Position numbers and translations under genes: made by a program
Source: Zanthoxylum bungeanum
Taxonomy: Eukaryota > Streptophyta > Magnoliopsida > Sapindales > Rutaceae
Reading direction: 5' to 3'
Assembly (NCBI GenBank): GCA_019454045.1
Contig: SKCR01051197.1
Span: 124,001 to 188,000, forward strand
Length of the DNA: 64,000 nucleotides
Shown: positions 47,073 to 56,690 of the stretch, one piece after another
Layout of the letters: each line of letters opens with the position of its first letter
Position numbering within the stretch: the first letter of the stretch is position 1
The notes under the pieces: model-generated
Told to the model about the DNA's origin: nothing
The model's input: the letters and a program-made list of their open reading frames with translations, nothing else
The model's database searches: none

Positions 47073-47430
47073 CACGTGTCACCATCACAGCCGAGCTACT
47101 AACGTGCGCCGTGCCACGTGTCGCAATCCTACGGTGCCGACACTCACAATTGCCACGTGTGCCACGTGTCATCCATGTCATCGCCACGTCATCGGTCAAC
47201 GAGTCAACTTTACCACGCGTCGTGCCACGTCATCGTCCACGTCAGAAGGTCAACCGAGTCAACATGCCACGTCATCATTAGCCAATCACGCCTTGACACG
47301 TGTCGCAATCCTACGGTGCCGACAATTATCTCAGCCGCCTTGCCACGTTAGCGCCACGTCAGCATAATAATTGAGCTCTTAGCCGCCTTGCCACGTGTCG
47401 CCTTATACTCTTAGCCGCCTCACAACGTGT
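47073..47430 (+). promoter_or_regulatory. G-box / ABRE-like motif array in the LTR promoter
   Basis: Six CACGTG hexamers (47073, 47115, 47154, 47163, 47297, 47392), most within GCCACGTGTC, plus CCACGTC/CCACGTT units at about 47184, 47225, 47237, 47266, 47343 and 47354 and AACGTGTC at 47424. GTCAAC (W-box-like on the other strand) recurs at 47194-47252. The array lies 85-450 bp upstream of the TATA box and is repeated in the 3' LTR at 57531-57865. CACGTGTC is the classical core bound by plant bZIP (ABF/GBF) and bHLH factors; inducibility is inferred. Confidence 0.8.
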
Positions 47431-47516
47431 CAAGCCGAGAGCATGCCACGACTCACTGTTCTGGCGTAGTGACGCCAAAGGCTCTAGAGTCGCGATGCTG
47501 GAAGCTTACCCGCGCC

Positions 47517-47523
47517 TATAAAT
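47517..47523 (+). promoter_or_regulatory. TATA box of the GyG1 5' LTR
   Basis: TATAAAT in GCGCCTATAAATTGAGC. Transcription would start about 30 bp downstream. Repeated at 57962-57968 in the 3' LTR. Confidence 0.75.
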
Positions 47524-47809
47524 TGAGCTCGAGATTTCAGATTTTGTTGTACCATTCTCTCCCATTTCTTTGATGTAAATAGGGAGTTCTTCTCTCTAAG
47601 TTTCGTTTTAATTTTTAGTTTTTAGTTTTGTAATAATTTTAATTACGTTTTGTAATAATAGTAATTTACTTTCTTACTTTTTACAGTTTTTACTATTCAT
47701 CATGAGGAGGTAACTTCCCCAGCTAGGGTGAAAGGTAATTCTTTTACTATTGCTATTTAGATTAATCTCCCTTAAAAATAATATATTCACTATTTAAAAT
47801 TTGACTTAA

Positions 47810-48016
47810 TCAGGATACCGCTATATTGGTCGGTTGGTAATTTAATTTTAATCTGATTTAAATCTGACTAATCAAGGATACCGCCAGATTGGTCGGTTGG
47901 TAATTTAATTTTGGTTCCGCCTTTATGGCTGGTTATAGACAAATATTGCCGCCTTAATGGCTAGTTGGACTTAATTTGACTTAATCAGGATACAGCCAGA
48001 TTGGTCGGTTGGTAAT
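47810..48016 (+). repeat. Three copies of a CAGATTGGTCGGTTGGTAAT unit
   Basis: Copies at 47810-47841, 47872-47902 and 47985-48016 in the transcribed part of the LTR, with GCCGCCTTAATGGCT-like words between. Also in the 3' LTR (58256-58460). Confidence 0.8.
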
Positions 48017-48942
48017 ATTATCACAAGTTTATATATTATTTTATGGGAGATATCTAAATTAGTAGTAGTAAAAGTAATTCCTTTTACCTTAGCATTTATT
48101 TTATTATAATTTACCTTTCAGTATTTACTTTACTGCAATTACCTTTCAGCACTGTTACTTTATGGTTTTTACTTTTTAAGTTTTTACTAGCTCTAGTTAT
48201 GTGTCATAACTAAGTTAGTTATCTAGGGTTGTGATGAAATCCAATATCACCGGTTTATAAGGGTTAGATTATAATTTGGGGGTAATATAAGATTTATTTA
48301 TTGAGTCTTAATCTTAATGCTCTTTAATTAACTGGCCATTAATTAAATTGACTAGGTAAACTTAAAATGAACTAGACATAGGGATTTTAAGTTTAAGACC
48401 TCAGACTCAATAGCCCACGATCTTCCTTGAGGATAGATAACCCTTTAATAGATTTCCTTACAGGATAGGAATATACCTGTCGGGCGAGGGTAGCCATAAT
48501 TGGAACTTAATCTTAATGAATCTAGGTAATTTGGTTGACATAGACATATGGTTCAATTGGATTATACTAGGTATTTGTAATTGACCATCGGAATAGGCTT
48601 TTACATAATTTAGTGTTACAGGTTAATAAATCAATATTTTACCCAACTATAAGATAACCACTTCATCTTTAAAATGATATTGCAAAGAAATCACAACCCT
48701 AGATAGTTTTTAATATTGAATTTTCTTAAAATCTACTTTCGAACAATTTTATTTACTTGTCTTTAAATTTAGAATCGTCGCCATTTCAAATCAATTAAAC
48801 AACCTGTTAGATACTAGTAATCATTTGACCTCATAAAATTAATAGCTTAGGTATTAAGTCCTCGTGGGATCGATACTTTTTATACTACTTGAATGATACG
48901 TACGCTTGCGTTATACGTGTGTGTTTACGCCGGTCAAGTTTT

Positions 48943-48959
48943 TGGCGCCGTTGCCGGGG
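48943..48959 (+). promoter_or_regulatory. GyG1 primer-binding site (tRNA-Asp)
   Basis: TGGCGCCGTTGCCGGGG, six bases after the LTR end. It is complementary to the 3' end of plant tRNA-Asp (CCCCGGCAACGGCGCCA), the usual Athila-type primer. Confidence 0.93.
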
Positions 48960-49067
48960 ACTTATTTATCTTTTACTATTCGTTTAGGGGTTAGATACGT
49001 TACTTGTATCTAATTTCTTTTTACTTATTGCTTTTGTTTTCTTGTGTTTCAGGTTCTCAGAAACTTC

Positions 49068-50190
49068 ATGAGACGAACCAGAAGCTTTGAACTCCGACCG
49101 CTTGACCCAGAAATTGAAAGAACCATCAGACAGTTGAGAAGGGAAACGCGAGAAGGCCAAGAAGCTTTAGTCAACATGGAACCTGAACCTTTGGAGGTTG
49201 CACCACCAATTCCCATTCGAGACAGAACCATTCCGGTGATTGATAGACTCATTTCTTGTATTGTACTTCCTCCCTTACCAGCAAATGCAGGAGACATCAA
49301 AACATTCATTCAGATGATTCAGCAGTCAGTTCAGTTTTGAGAGAATACAATTGAAGATCCTAATGCCCACATCAGCAACTTCCTGTAAGTTTGCGGCACT
49401 TTCAATTACAACCGAGAAGCTGAAGAAGCAATGAGACTGCGTGTTTTCCCATATTCCTTGAAGGACAGAGCTAAAGCTTGGCTACATTCTACCAGCAGTA
49501 ACTATCACAACATGGAACACTTTAGCCACCAAATTTCTTGCAAAGTACTTTCCACCAGCCAGAACCAGAAAACTGAGGAATGACATCACATCCTTTGTAC
49601 AACAAGACTCAGAAACTCTCTACGAAGCTTGGGAAAGGTATAAAGATTTACTCCGGAAATGTCCACACTATGAGATTCCAAAATGGCTTCAAGTCCAAAC
49701 ATTCTATAATGGACTTTCTGGAATAATGAGAACCACAATGGATGCTGCTGCTGGAGGAGCTTTAATGGCAAAAGGAAAAGATCAAGCCTGGGAACTAATT
49801 GAAGAAATGGCCAACAACAATTCCTTGTGGCCAACTGAAAGGAGCATGATCCAAAGAATTGCAGGAATTTATGAAAGTGGAGCCAATACAGCAGTCAACA
49901 CCAAGCTAGATCAGATATGTAAATTCATGGAGACTCTTACCACTGGATCCACAAGTTCACCATATAGAGGAGCACCAGAATCAAACCAACTTGAAGAAAC
50001 GGTGAATTTTGTCAACAATTTCAAAAGACAGGGGAACAATCCATATTCCAACACCTACAACCTACGGTGGAGGAATCATCCTAATTTTTCATGGAGCAAC
50101 AATTCAGGCCAACAGCGGAACTATCCACCACCTGGATTTCAGCAACAGAATAAAGGCCAGAAGCAGGCAAATGAACCAGGAATAGCATAA
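49068..50190 (+). pseudogene. GyG1 gag
   Basis: Starts at ATG 49068 (MRRTRSFELRPLDPEIERT). The frame is open to a TGA at 49338-49340, has a second stop near 49385, and contains the gag core NREAEEAMRLRVFPYSLKDR and AKAWLHS. A frameshift near 49490 moves it to another frame that reads TRKLRNDITSFVQQDSETLY, EAWERYKDLLRKCPHYEIPK and WLQVQTFYNGLSG, then RTTMDAAAGGALMAKGKDQA. This is the plant retrotransposon gag domain. An Asn/Gln/Pro-rich region follows to a TAA at 50188-50190, with reading continuing in the same frame. Gag would form the particle. Two stops, one frameshift and the terminal stop inactivate it. Confidence 0.88.
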
Positions 50191-51090
50191 GTGCTGGCTC
50201 AGTTAAAAAAGTACGATGCTATCATTCAGAGCCAACCAGCTTCCATCAAAGCACTGGAGAATCAAATCGGACAACTGGCCAATGCTCAGAGTTACAGACC
50301 ACCAGGAAATCTTCCCAGCAACACAGAACCCAATTCAAGGAACCGAGGGAATGAGCAATGTCAAGCCATTACTTTGAAAAGCGGTACTGAAATCAACAAA
50401 GATGTTGGAATCAAGATGTCCCAAGAAGAAGTTCCAAAAGAAGCTGAACAACAGATGGAGGAAAAAGAAGCAAAGGAAAAAGAACAGATCACTCCACCTC
50501 CACCTTTTCCTCAGCGTCTTCAGAAAAACAAACTGGACAAGCAGTTTGCTCGATTCCTGGAGGTTTTCAAAAATTTGCACATCAACATTCCATTTGTAGA
50601 AGCCTTGGAAGAAATGCCCAGTTATGTCAAATTCATGAAAGACATTCTTTCACGAAAATGGAGATTAGGAGACTACAAAACAGTAGCATTAACAGAAGAA
50701 TGCAGCGCCATCATTCAGAGGAAACTTCCCCCGAAGTTGAAAGATCCTGGCAGTTTCACAGTTCCATGCACCATTGGAGAAAATTATATCGGTAAGGCTT
50801 TATGTGATTTAGGAGCCAGTGTTAACTTGATGCATTTTTCTATTTACAGGAAACTGCAGATTGGAGAAGCAATGCCTACCTCAGTTTCATTGCAACTTGC
50901 TGACCGAACACTTGCATTTCCAAGAGGTGTTGTTGAAGATGTGTTGGTGAAAGTAGACAAACTAATTCTCCCAGCAGATTTCATCATCCTTGACATGGAA
51001 GAAGACAAAGAAATACCTATCATTCTTGGGAGACCATTCTTGGCTACATGTAAAACTGTGATTGATGTGCAAAAAGGAGAACTGACATGA
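50191..51090 (+). pseudogene. GyG1 gag C-terminus and aspartic protease
   Basis: 299 codons open, in frame with gag after one stop. It begins with a coiled-coil-like segment (ASIKALENQIGQLANAQS), then a charged Glu/Lys linker and a PPPPFPQR motif. The protease domain follows: FTVPCTIGENYIGKALCDLG, with the active-site DLGAS at 50806-50820 followed by VNLM. Then LADRTLAFPRGVVEDVLVKV and IILGRPFLATCKTVIDVQKG. Length and motifs fit the Athila-type pepsin-like protease, which would cleave Gag-Pol. It ends at TGA 51088 next to a second stop, so the link to RT is broken. Confidence 0.87.
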
Positions 51091-51132
51091 TGAAGTACAG
51101 GACCAAGAAGTGACATTAATGTTTTCAGAGCC

Positions 51133-52511
51133 ATGAAATTCCTGAGTGATGAAAAGGAAGAAGAATGTTTCAGAGTTGAGTTGAGTTGTGAAAGTATCGT
51201 TCAAAATACTGAACCAAATCCCACAGATACACTTGAAGCTTGCATCACCAACATGACTGACAGTGAGCTAGATGCTGAAATCCTGGAATGTATCAACTAC
51301 CTTGACAAACCATTCCGATTCAAAGCAACACCACCGGTTGAAAGTTTGGAACTACCAAAGAAAGATCGAATCAAGCCTTCAATTGAAGAACCACCCACAA
51401 TTAGAGCTGAAGTTACTTCCAAGCCATCTCAGGTATGCATTTCTTGGAAACTCTTCTGAATTACCTGTTATTATTTCTTCTACACTAACATTGGAGCATG
51501 AAGAAAAGTTGCTGAGAGTGTTACGAGAGCACAAGAAAGCCATTGGCTGGACTATAGAAGACATTCGAGGCATTAGTCCATCATTTTGCATGCACAAAAT
51601 CTTAATGAATGATGAGTACAAACCCACAGTGGAGCATCAACGAAGACTCAATCCAATCATGAAGGAATTCGTGAAGAAAGAAATCATCAAATGGTTAGAT
51701 GCTGGCATCATTTACCCCATCTCAGACAGTAGTTGGGTGAGTCCTATGCAGTGTGTGCCAAAGAAAGGAGGAATTACTGTGGTCACCAATGAAAAAAATG
51801 AGCTAATCCCAACAAGAACATTGACTAGATGGAGAGTATGCATGGATTACCGAAAACTGAACAAAGCCACGAGAAAATACCATTTTCCGCTACCATTTAT
51901 TGACCAGATGTTAGACAGATTGGCAGGACATGAGTTCTATTGCTTTCTGGACGGATATTCAGGGTACAATCAGATTGCCATCGCACCAGAAGACCAGGAG
52001 AAAACTACCTTTACTTGTCCCTATGGTACTTTTGCTTTCCGCAGGATGCCATTTGATTTGGATTATGTAATGCCCCCGCCACTTTTCAGCGTTGCATGAT
52101 GGCCATATTCTCAGACAGGCTGGAGCAGAGTATGGAGGTTTTTATGGATGACTTTTCTGTGTTTGGAGATTCTTTTGACCATTGTTTGCAAAATTTGGAA
52201 CATGTATTACAAAGGTGCGAAGATACAAACCTGGTACTCAATTGGGAGAAATGCCACTTTATGGTGCAAGAAGCATTGTTCTTGGACACCGGATCTCACA
52301 AAAGGGGATTGAGGTAGACAAAGCAAAGATAGAGACAATTGAAAAACTACCTCCACCAACATCAGTAAAAGGTATTCGAAGTTTTCTTAGACATGCAGGT
52401 TTTTACAAGAGATTTATCAAAGACTTTTCCAAGATTGCTAAACCTCTATGCAATCTTCTGGAGAAAGATGTGCCTTTCAACTTCACCAAAGAATGCCATG
52501 AAGCCTTTTAG
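51133..52511 (+). pseudogene. GyG1 reverse transcriptase
   Basis: Linker 51133-51459, a frameshift near 51440, then a 275-codon frame to 52099 with EHEEKLLRVLREHKKAIGWT, PTVEHQRRLNPIMKEFVKKE and RVCMDYRKLNKATRKYHFPL, the fingers and palm start of a Ty3/Gypsy RT. A few inserted bases at about 52052 shift the frame before the expected GLCNAPATF segment. The next frame (52096 on) holds VFMDDFSVFGD at 52138, where MDD is the active-site Asp pair. 52182-52511 reads SQKGIEVDKAKIETIEKLPP and FLRHAGFYKRFIKDFSKIAK. A TAG at 52509 ends it. It is a recognisable but broken enzyme. Confidence 0.88.
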
Positions 52512-52975
52512 ATATTAAAACAGAAGCTGGTCTCTGCTCCCATCATAGTAGCACCAGACTGGACCCTTCCATTTGAGGTAATGTGTGATGCTAGTGATTT
52601 TGCTGTAGGTGCAGTTTTGGGACAAAACGCAAAACAAAGATTTTTCACACCATTTACTACTCCAGCAGAACTTTGAATGAAGCTCAACTCAACTACACAA
52701 CCACCGAAAAGGAGTTGCTCGCTGTTGTGTACACTTTTGACAAATCCCGCTCTTATCTGTGGGTCCCAAAGTGGTGGTCTACACAGATCATTCAGCAATC
52801 AAATATCTGATCACAAAGAAAGATGCCAAACCCAGATTGATCCGTTGGATACTTCTTTTGCAAGAATCCGACGTGGAGATTCGAGACAGGAAAGGGACAG
52901 AGAATCAGGTGGCAGATCATCTATCGAGGCTTGAGAATGGAGAAACAGCTGGCAAAGAATTGTCAATCAAAGAAA
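52512..52975 (+). pseudogene. GyG1 RNase H
   Basis: Directly after RT in the same frame: FEVMCDASDFAVGAVLGQ (about 52570-52625), with the Asp of CDAS as the first catalytic residue. There is then a frameshift, a stop at 52674, and from 52759 a new frame with [40 protein letters not shown] and [11 protein letters not shown]. This is the standard Gypsy RNase H with its C-terminal NxxADxLSR motif. It would remove RNA from the hybrid. Broken by at least two lesions. Confidence 0.85.
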
Positions 52976-54307
52976 CTTTTCCAGATGAACAGCTTTTTGC
53001 CATGAAACAACAGGAAGTCCCTTGGTATGCTGACTATGTCAACTACATTGTGACAGAAAAATGGCCGTTGGAATGGACAACTCAGCAACGGAAGAAGTTC
53101 TTGAAAGAAGTCAAACATTATGTCTGGGATGAACCGTACCTGTTCAAACGGTGTGCTGATCAACTACTAAGACGATGTGTTCCACAAGAGGAAATCAACA
53201 GTGTTTTGCAACACTGTCATTCATCACCATATGGCAGACACTTCAGCGGAAACAAAACTGCAGCCAAAGTCCTACAATCAGGTTTGTTTGGCCCACTCTT
53301 TTTAAAGATGCTTATCTTTTTGCTTTTCAATGTGACAGGTGCCAGAGAATGGGAAATATTTCAGGAGAAACGAAGGACCATTGCAAAACATTCTAGAAGT
53401 GGAAATATTTGATGTATGGGGTGTTGATTTCATGGGACCCTTTGTTCCATCATTCGAAAATCTGTACATCCTGGTTGCTGTAGACTACGTCTCTAAATGG
53501 GTCGAAGCAATTGCACTGCCATCCAATGATTCAAAAGTCGTGATCAAATTCCTGAAAAAGAACATTTTCACTCGATTTGGAACACCTCGGGCAATTATCA
53601 GTGATGGTGGCTCTCATTTCTGCAACAGATATTTCGATGCACTCCTATCCAAATACGGAGTTACTCACAAAGTTGCCACTGCTTACCATCCACAGTCAAA
53701 TGGACAGGTTGAGTTTTCAAACAGAGAGATCAAGAGAATCCTAGAAAGGACCGTTGGATCAACAAGGAGGGACTGGTCAACAAAACTAGATGATGCATTA
53801 TGGGCCTACCGGACAGCTTACAAGACACCCATTGGTATGTCCCTATATCAATTGGTGTTTGGGAAAGCATGCCATCTACCAGTTGAGCTTGAGCACAAGG
53901 TGTACTGGGCACTGAAGAAGTTGAATTTTGATTCACAAGCTGCAGGAGAGAAAAGACTGCACCAACTCAATGAATTGGAGGAGTTTCGTCTACAAGCTTA
54001 TGAGAACGCCAAATTGTACAAGGAAAAGACCAAAAAATGGCATGACCGAAAAATAGTGCACAGATAGTTGGAACCAAGGCAGCAGGTGTTATTGTACAAT
54101 TCGAGATTGAAACTTTTCCCTGGAAAGTTAAAATCTAGGTGGTCAGGTCCATTTGTGATCACTCAGGTTTTACCATATGGAGCTGTTGAGTTACTGGATC
54201 CCAATACCAACAACACATTCAAAGTTAACAGTCAGCGTGTCAAGCACTACTGGGGAGAATCATTTGAGCGACAAAAAGAAAGTGTCACACTTTCAGATCC
54301 AGGATAA
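52976..54307 (+). pseudogene. GyG1 integrase
   Basis: The N-terminal zinc domain ([20 protein letters not shown] and, after a frameshift near 53300, [11 protein letters not shown]) is split over two frames. The catalytic core 53339-54067 is open for 242 codons: first Asp at 53426 (VDFMGPF), second Asp at 53603 (ISDGGSHF), Glu at 53711 (NGQVEFSN), giving the D,D-35-E arrangement. Then [20 protein letters not shown]. After one TAG (54065) the frame continues to 54307 with LYNSRLKLFPGKLKSRWSGP and FKVNSQRVKHYWGE, the GPF tail typical of Gypsy integrases. Integrase inserts element DNA. The catalytic residues survive but the frameshift separates zinc domain from core. Confidence 0.9.
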
Positions 54308-54340
54308 CGTTCGAGAAATCACGTCTAGCTGACGACGATT

Positions 54341-54374
54341 AAATTTAGCGCTCGCAGGGAGGCAACCCATGCAA
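54341..54374 (+). promoter_or_regulatory. Conserved motif 1 after pol (TTTAGCGCT...GGGAGGCAACCC)
   Basis: TTTAGCGCTCGCAGGGAGGC followed by AACCCATGCAA. It also occurs in GyG2 on the minus strand at 62515-62548. It contains a GGG...CCC stem-loop possibility (GGGAGGCAACCC). From memory, similar strings follow pol in many plant Athila/Tat elements. Function unknown. Confidence 0.8.
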
Positions 54375-54447
54375 TTTTTGTATATATTGTGATTGGAGTG
54401 ATTGATTTTGTTTGTGTGTTAGTTTTTGCAGATTAAGACATTTCAAG

Positions 54448-54996
54448 ATGGAAGAAGCTCTTGCAAATCTTCACAAGCAATTTCCTTCTCTCCCTCAAAA
54501 ATCTCTGATAAAATTATACAAAACTCGCTTGGAACGGATGAGGTTACTAAAAATCCATGGTGTTCCTAATGATATTCGTTGGGTAATTGAAGCACGAGTC
54601 CGATTGGCAGGTGAGTCTTCTGACTCTTTTATTTCACATCTGTCTGGTTGTGGAAGAAGCACCTATGCAAAGAAACGTAGAGCTAAGCAAATGGAAGTTT
54701 GTTACAAATGTGCACGATGGAATTGCAATACTCGTTGTCGTTCTTTAGGAATGGTGTCTGATAATCGCGAAGACAAAATTAAATTCATTAGGGATGGCTT
54801 GAGTAATGAGTATTTAGATGATATATCTTCGACTCTTGAGACGCATCCCAGTGGATATGTTCATATAGACATTCGCAAATTACATACACAATTTCAAAAA
54901 GAAAGACAACAGTTAAGTCTTGGGAATCTGACTAAAAAAGACCTTGTTTGCCAATTTATAAAAAAATTGGATGGGAAGCTTGTCCCTGACGCATAG
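54448..54996 (+). CDS. Unrecognised 182-aa ORF in the GyG1 cargo slot
   Basis: ATG at 54448 is preceded by a splice-acceptor-like TTTTTGCAG ending at 54431. The protein is open for 182 codons, unlike the broken pol upstream. It starts MEEALANLHKQFPSLPQKSL, has a basic stretch (AKKRRAKQ) followed by four Cys (CYKCARWNCNTRC, residues about 86-98) that could bind a metal, and a charged second half (REDKIKFIRDGLSNEYLDDI). There is no signal peptide or membrane segment, so it is not a classical envelope. I do not recognise the family. A following coding-like stretch (55097-55190) suggests an originally longer, spliced gene. It lies where Athila elements carry their third ORF. Confidence 0.55.
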   Translation: MEEALANLHKQFPSLPQKSLIKLYKTRLERMRLLKIHGVPNDIRWVIEARVRLAGESSDSFISHLSGCGRSTYAKKRRAKQMEVCYKCARWNCNTRCRSLGMVSDNREDKIKFIRDGLSNEYLDDISSTLETHPSGYVHIDIRKLHTQFQKERQQLSLGNLTKKDLVCQFIKKLDGKLVPDA

Positions 54997-55096
54997 ACGT
55001 TAATCAAGCTGTAAATTCTTATACATATTATATCTCTTTGTCTTTTCTTAATAATTGTAATTTGTTTTGTTGTTTTCTTTTATTTCCTCCGACAGG

Positions 55097-55190
55097 ATCC
55101 AGATCTTGTTGACTATCACGATCTATTTTACTATTTTGCTACTAATCGTCCTCTGGAAGATACTTGTGTTATTTTTACTCACCCTTTTCA
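55097..55190 (+). pseudogene. Exon-like segment following the unknown ORF
   Basis: After the stop of the previous ORF, a GTAAATTCTTA donor-like site near 55012, T-rich sequence and a TTTCCTCCGACAG acceptor ending at 55096 outline a possible 84-bp intron. The next stretch reads DPDLVDYHDLFYYFATNRPL and EDTCVIFTHPF without stops, then meets CAG/GTATTAT, a donor-like site. It may be a second exon of the captured or element gene. Evidence is reading frame and splice-like signals only. Confidence 0.4.
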
Positions 55191-55198
55191 GGTATTAT
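55189..55198. repeat. CAGGTATTAT direct repeat, left of LOG copy
   Basis: The same 10 bp recur at 55921-55930, bracketing the LOG segment as a target duplication would, and once more at 56313-56322. Confidence 0.5.
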
Positions 55199-55243
55199 GA
55201 ATTCAACTCATCATTGAACTTTTGAAGACATGCAGAGTAAAAA

Positions 55244-55897
55244 ATGGAAGCCACTTCAAGAAGACGAGTCGAAAATATTTGTGTGTTTTGCGGTAGTACT
55301 GTTGGTAAAAAACCACAATACATAGAAGCAGCACAGGAATTGGGTCGAGTCTTAGCTGCAAGGAATATGCACTTAATATATGGCGAAGGCAATCTCGGAC
55401 TTATGGGGATCATTTGAAAGGCCGTACAGGAAGGAGGCAGTCACGTTTTGGGAACCATCCTAAACCCCTTGGCAGAGGCAAATCTTATTGAACCATCAAA
55501 CGGAGAGAAACTGATCGTACCAGGTATGTATGAATGACTAGTGGAAATGATTAACCGTGCTGATGCTTTTATTGCTTTGCCATGTGGCTTAGGCACATTG
55601 GAGGAAATTTTTATTGTACTGTCTTGGGCGAACCTGAACATACACCAGAAACCAATTGGGCTGTACAACGTTGATGGATTTTATGATTTTCTTTGTGTGT
55701 TTCTTGATGATGCTCGGAGAAATGGGTTCATATCAAAACCTTTAAAAGAACTCATATTTACTGCTAGAACTGCTCCAGATCTAATTGACCAACTCATAGC
55801 CTATGAACCAAAAGATGACCCTATCATTTCAAAGATAAATTGGTCCGAGGACGATCGTGGTAAGAGGCGTCGAATTAATCTGGATCTTAACCTTTAA
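55244..55897 (+). pseudogene. LOG-like cytokinin riboside 5'-monophosphate phosphoribohydrolase copy carried by GyG1
   Basis: A single intronless frame of 217 codons, the usual LOG length, interrupted by TGA at codons 58 (55415) and 98 (55535). Visible family landmarks: ENICVFCGSTVGKKPQYIEA at the N-terminus, LIYGEGNLGLMG (usual first Gly-rich nucleotide loop, one Gly changed to Glu), RADAFIALPCGLGTLEE at codons about 105-121 (family motif PGGxGTxxE, second residue Cys here), and VLSWANLNIHQKPIGLYNVD. LOG enzymes release free active cytokinin from its riboside monophosphate in the cytosol. Plant LOG genes normally contain several introns, so this looks like a retrocopy. It lies inside the retroelement between conserved motifs. 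Two stops and changed catalytic-loop residues argue against activity now. Some other LOG-fold (lysine decarboxylase-like) protein is the only alternative. Confidence 0.88.
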
Positions 55898-55920
55898 TTT
55901 CCTGTAAAATTTCAGCGAAC

Positions 55921-55930
55921 CAGGTATTAT
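55921..55930. repeat. CAGGTATTAT direct repeat, right of LOG copy
   Basis: See 55189-55198. No poly(A) tract precedes it, which weakens a LINE-type insertion reading. Confidence 0.5.
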
Positions 55931-55957
55931 CTTCTAAACTCTTCTTCTACTGTTTAA

Positions 55958-55992
55958 GACATTGGGGACAATGTCTCATTTAGGTTTGGGGG
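55958..55992 (+). promoter_or_regulatory. Conserved motif 2 (GACATTGGGGACAATGTC ... GGTTTGGGGG)
   Basis: GACATTG-GGGA-CAATGTC is a perfect 7-bp hairpin followed by TTTAGGTTTGGGGGA. The GyG2 counterpart is at 60276-60310 (minus). From memory, similar strings occur in plant Athila/Tat elements near the 3' end; the G-rich tract could act as an internal polypurine tract. Confidence 0.75.
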
Positions 55993-56456
55993 AGGAAATT
56001 AGTTGATTAATATCTTGTTTTTAGTTGTATGTTGTTTTTGTCTTTGTTCCAAATTTTTTCGAAAAATACAAAAAAATTGAAATTTTTTCAAAAATTACAA
56101 AAATATTTTGTGTTTTTTGTGTTTTTTGTGTTTTTGTTTTGACTATAAAGGTGAAATTGGTAAGAGATAGCCGAGTAAGGAATTTCTACTCCTGAGACGT
56201 ATCTCCAACCTATTTTCGAAATAAGTTAATTTTTGTTTATTTCATTTTAAATTATTTAATTTATAAATTCTCCTTAACACTGACTAAAATGGATCTTCTT
56301 ATGCTCAGTTGACAGGTATTATCAACATACATGGAAACATACAGACATGAGCTAAAATTGAAAAGTTTGTAATATTCAGTGCTCTAGTTTAATCGCAGGA
56401 AGCATCTCAAAGAGTGATGGAGTAAAAAAAAATAAAAATAAAAATAAAAAATCCGA

Positions 56457-56690
56457 GATCCGAGTTATTAATTCTGTAAGAGTGTTTTAACACCTAGTGC
56501 CCTAAAACCAACTGGTTTGGGAGTCACTGGCCCAAAGCTCGTTACATGGATCAAAGATGCAGAAAAAATATATATATATCTGAAGTCTGAGTAATTAAGT
56601 CCGTATGGGTGTCTTAACACCTCGTGCCCTAAAGCCAACTGGTTTGGGAACCACCGACCCAAAGCTCGCTACATAGACGGAAGGTATTGT
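56457..56690 (+). repeat. Tandem repeat of about 118 bp, two units
   Basis: Two imperfect units, each with a TTAACACCT-GTGCCCTAAA block, an AACTGGTTTGGGA block and GACCCAAAGCTCG or a variant. GyG2 has a single copy, reverse-complemented, at about 59690-59790. Confidence 0.8.

Larger units (their letters stand above)
46766..48936 (+). mobile_element. GyG1 5' LTR
   Basis: 2171 bp, paired with 57245-59380 (2136 bp). By eye the copies are nearly identical; the largest difference is a deletion in the 3' copy between two GCGTCGCGAC repeats (46955-46989 against 57434-57445). The minus- and plus-strand frames at 46860-47367 are shadows of the G-box array. Confidence 0.93.

Noticed and set aside
46975..47367. 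Several overlapping frames (74-117 codons) in the GyG1 LTRs, repeated at 57504-57819
   Set aside because: Low-complexity Thr/Cys/Arg/His products of the G-box array; all three frames are open because of composition.
54448..54996. Envelope glycoprotein in GyG1
   Set aside because: The ORF in the third-gene position has no signal peptide, membrane segment or envelope-like features.
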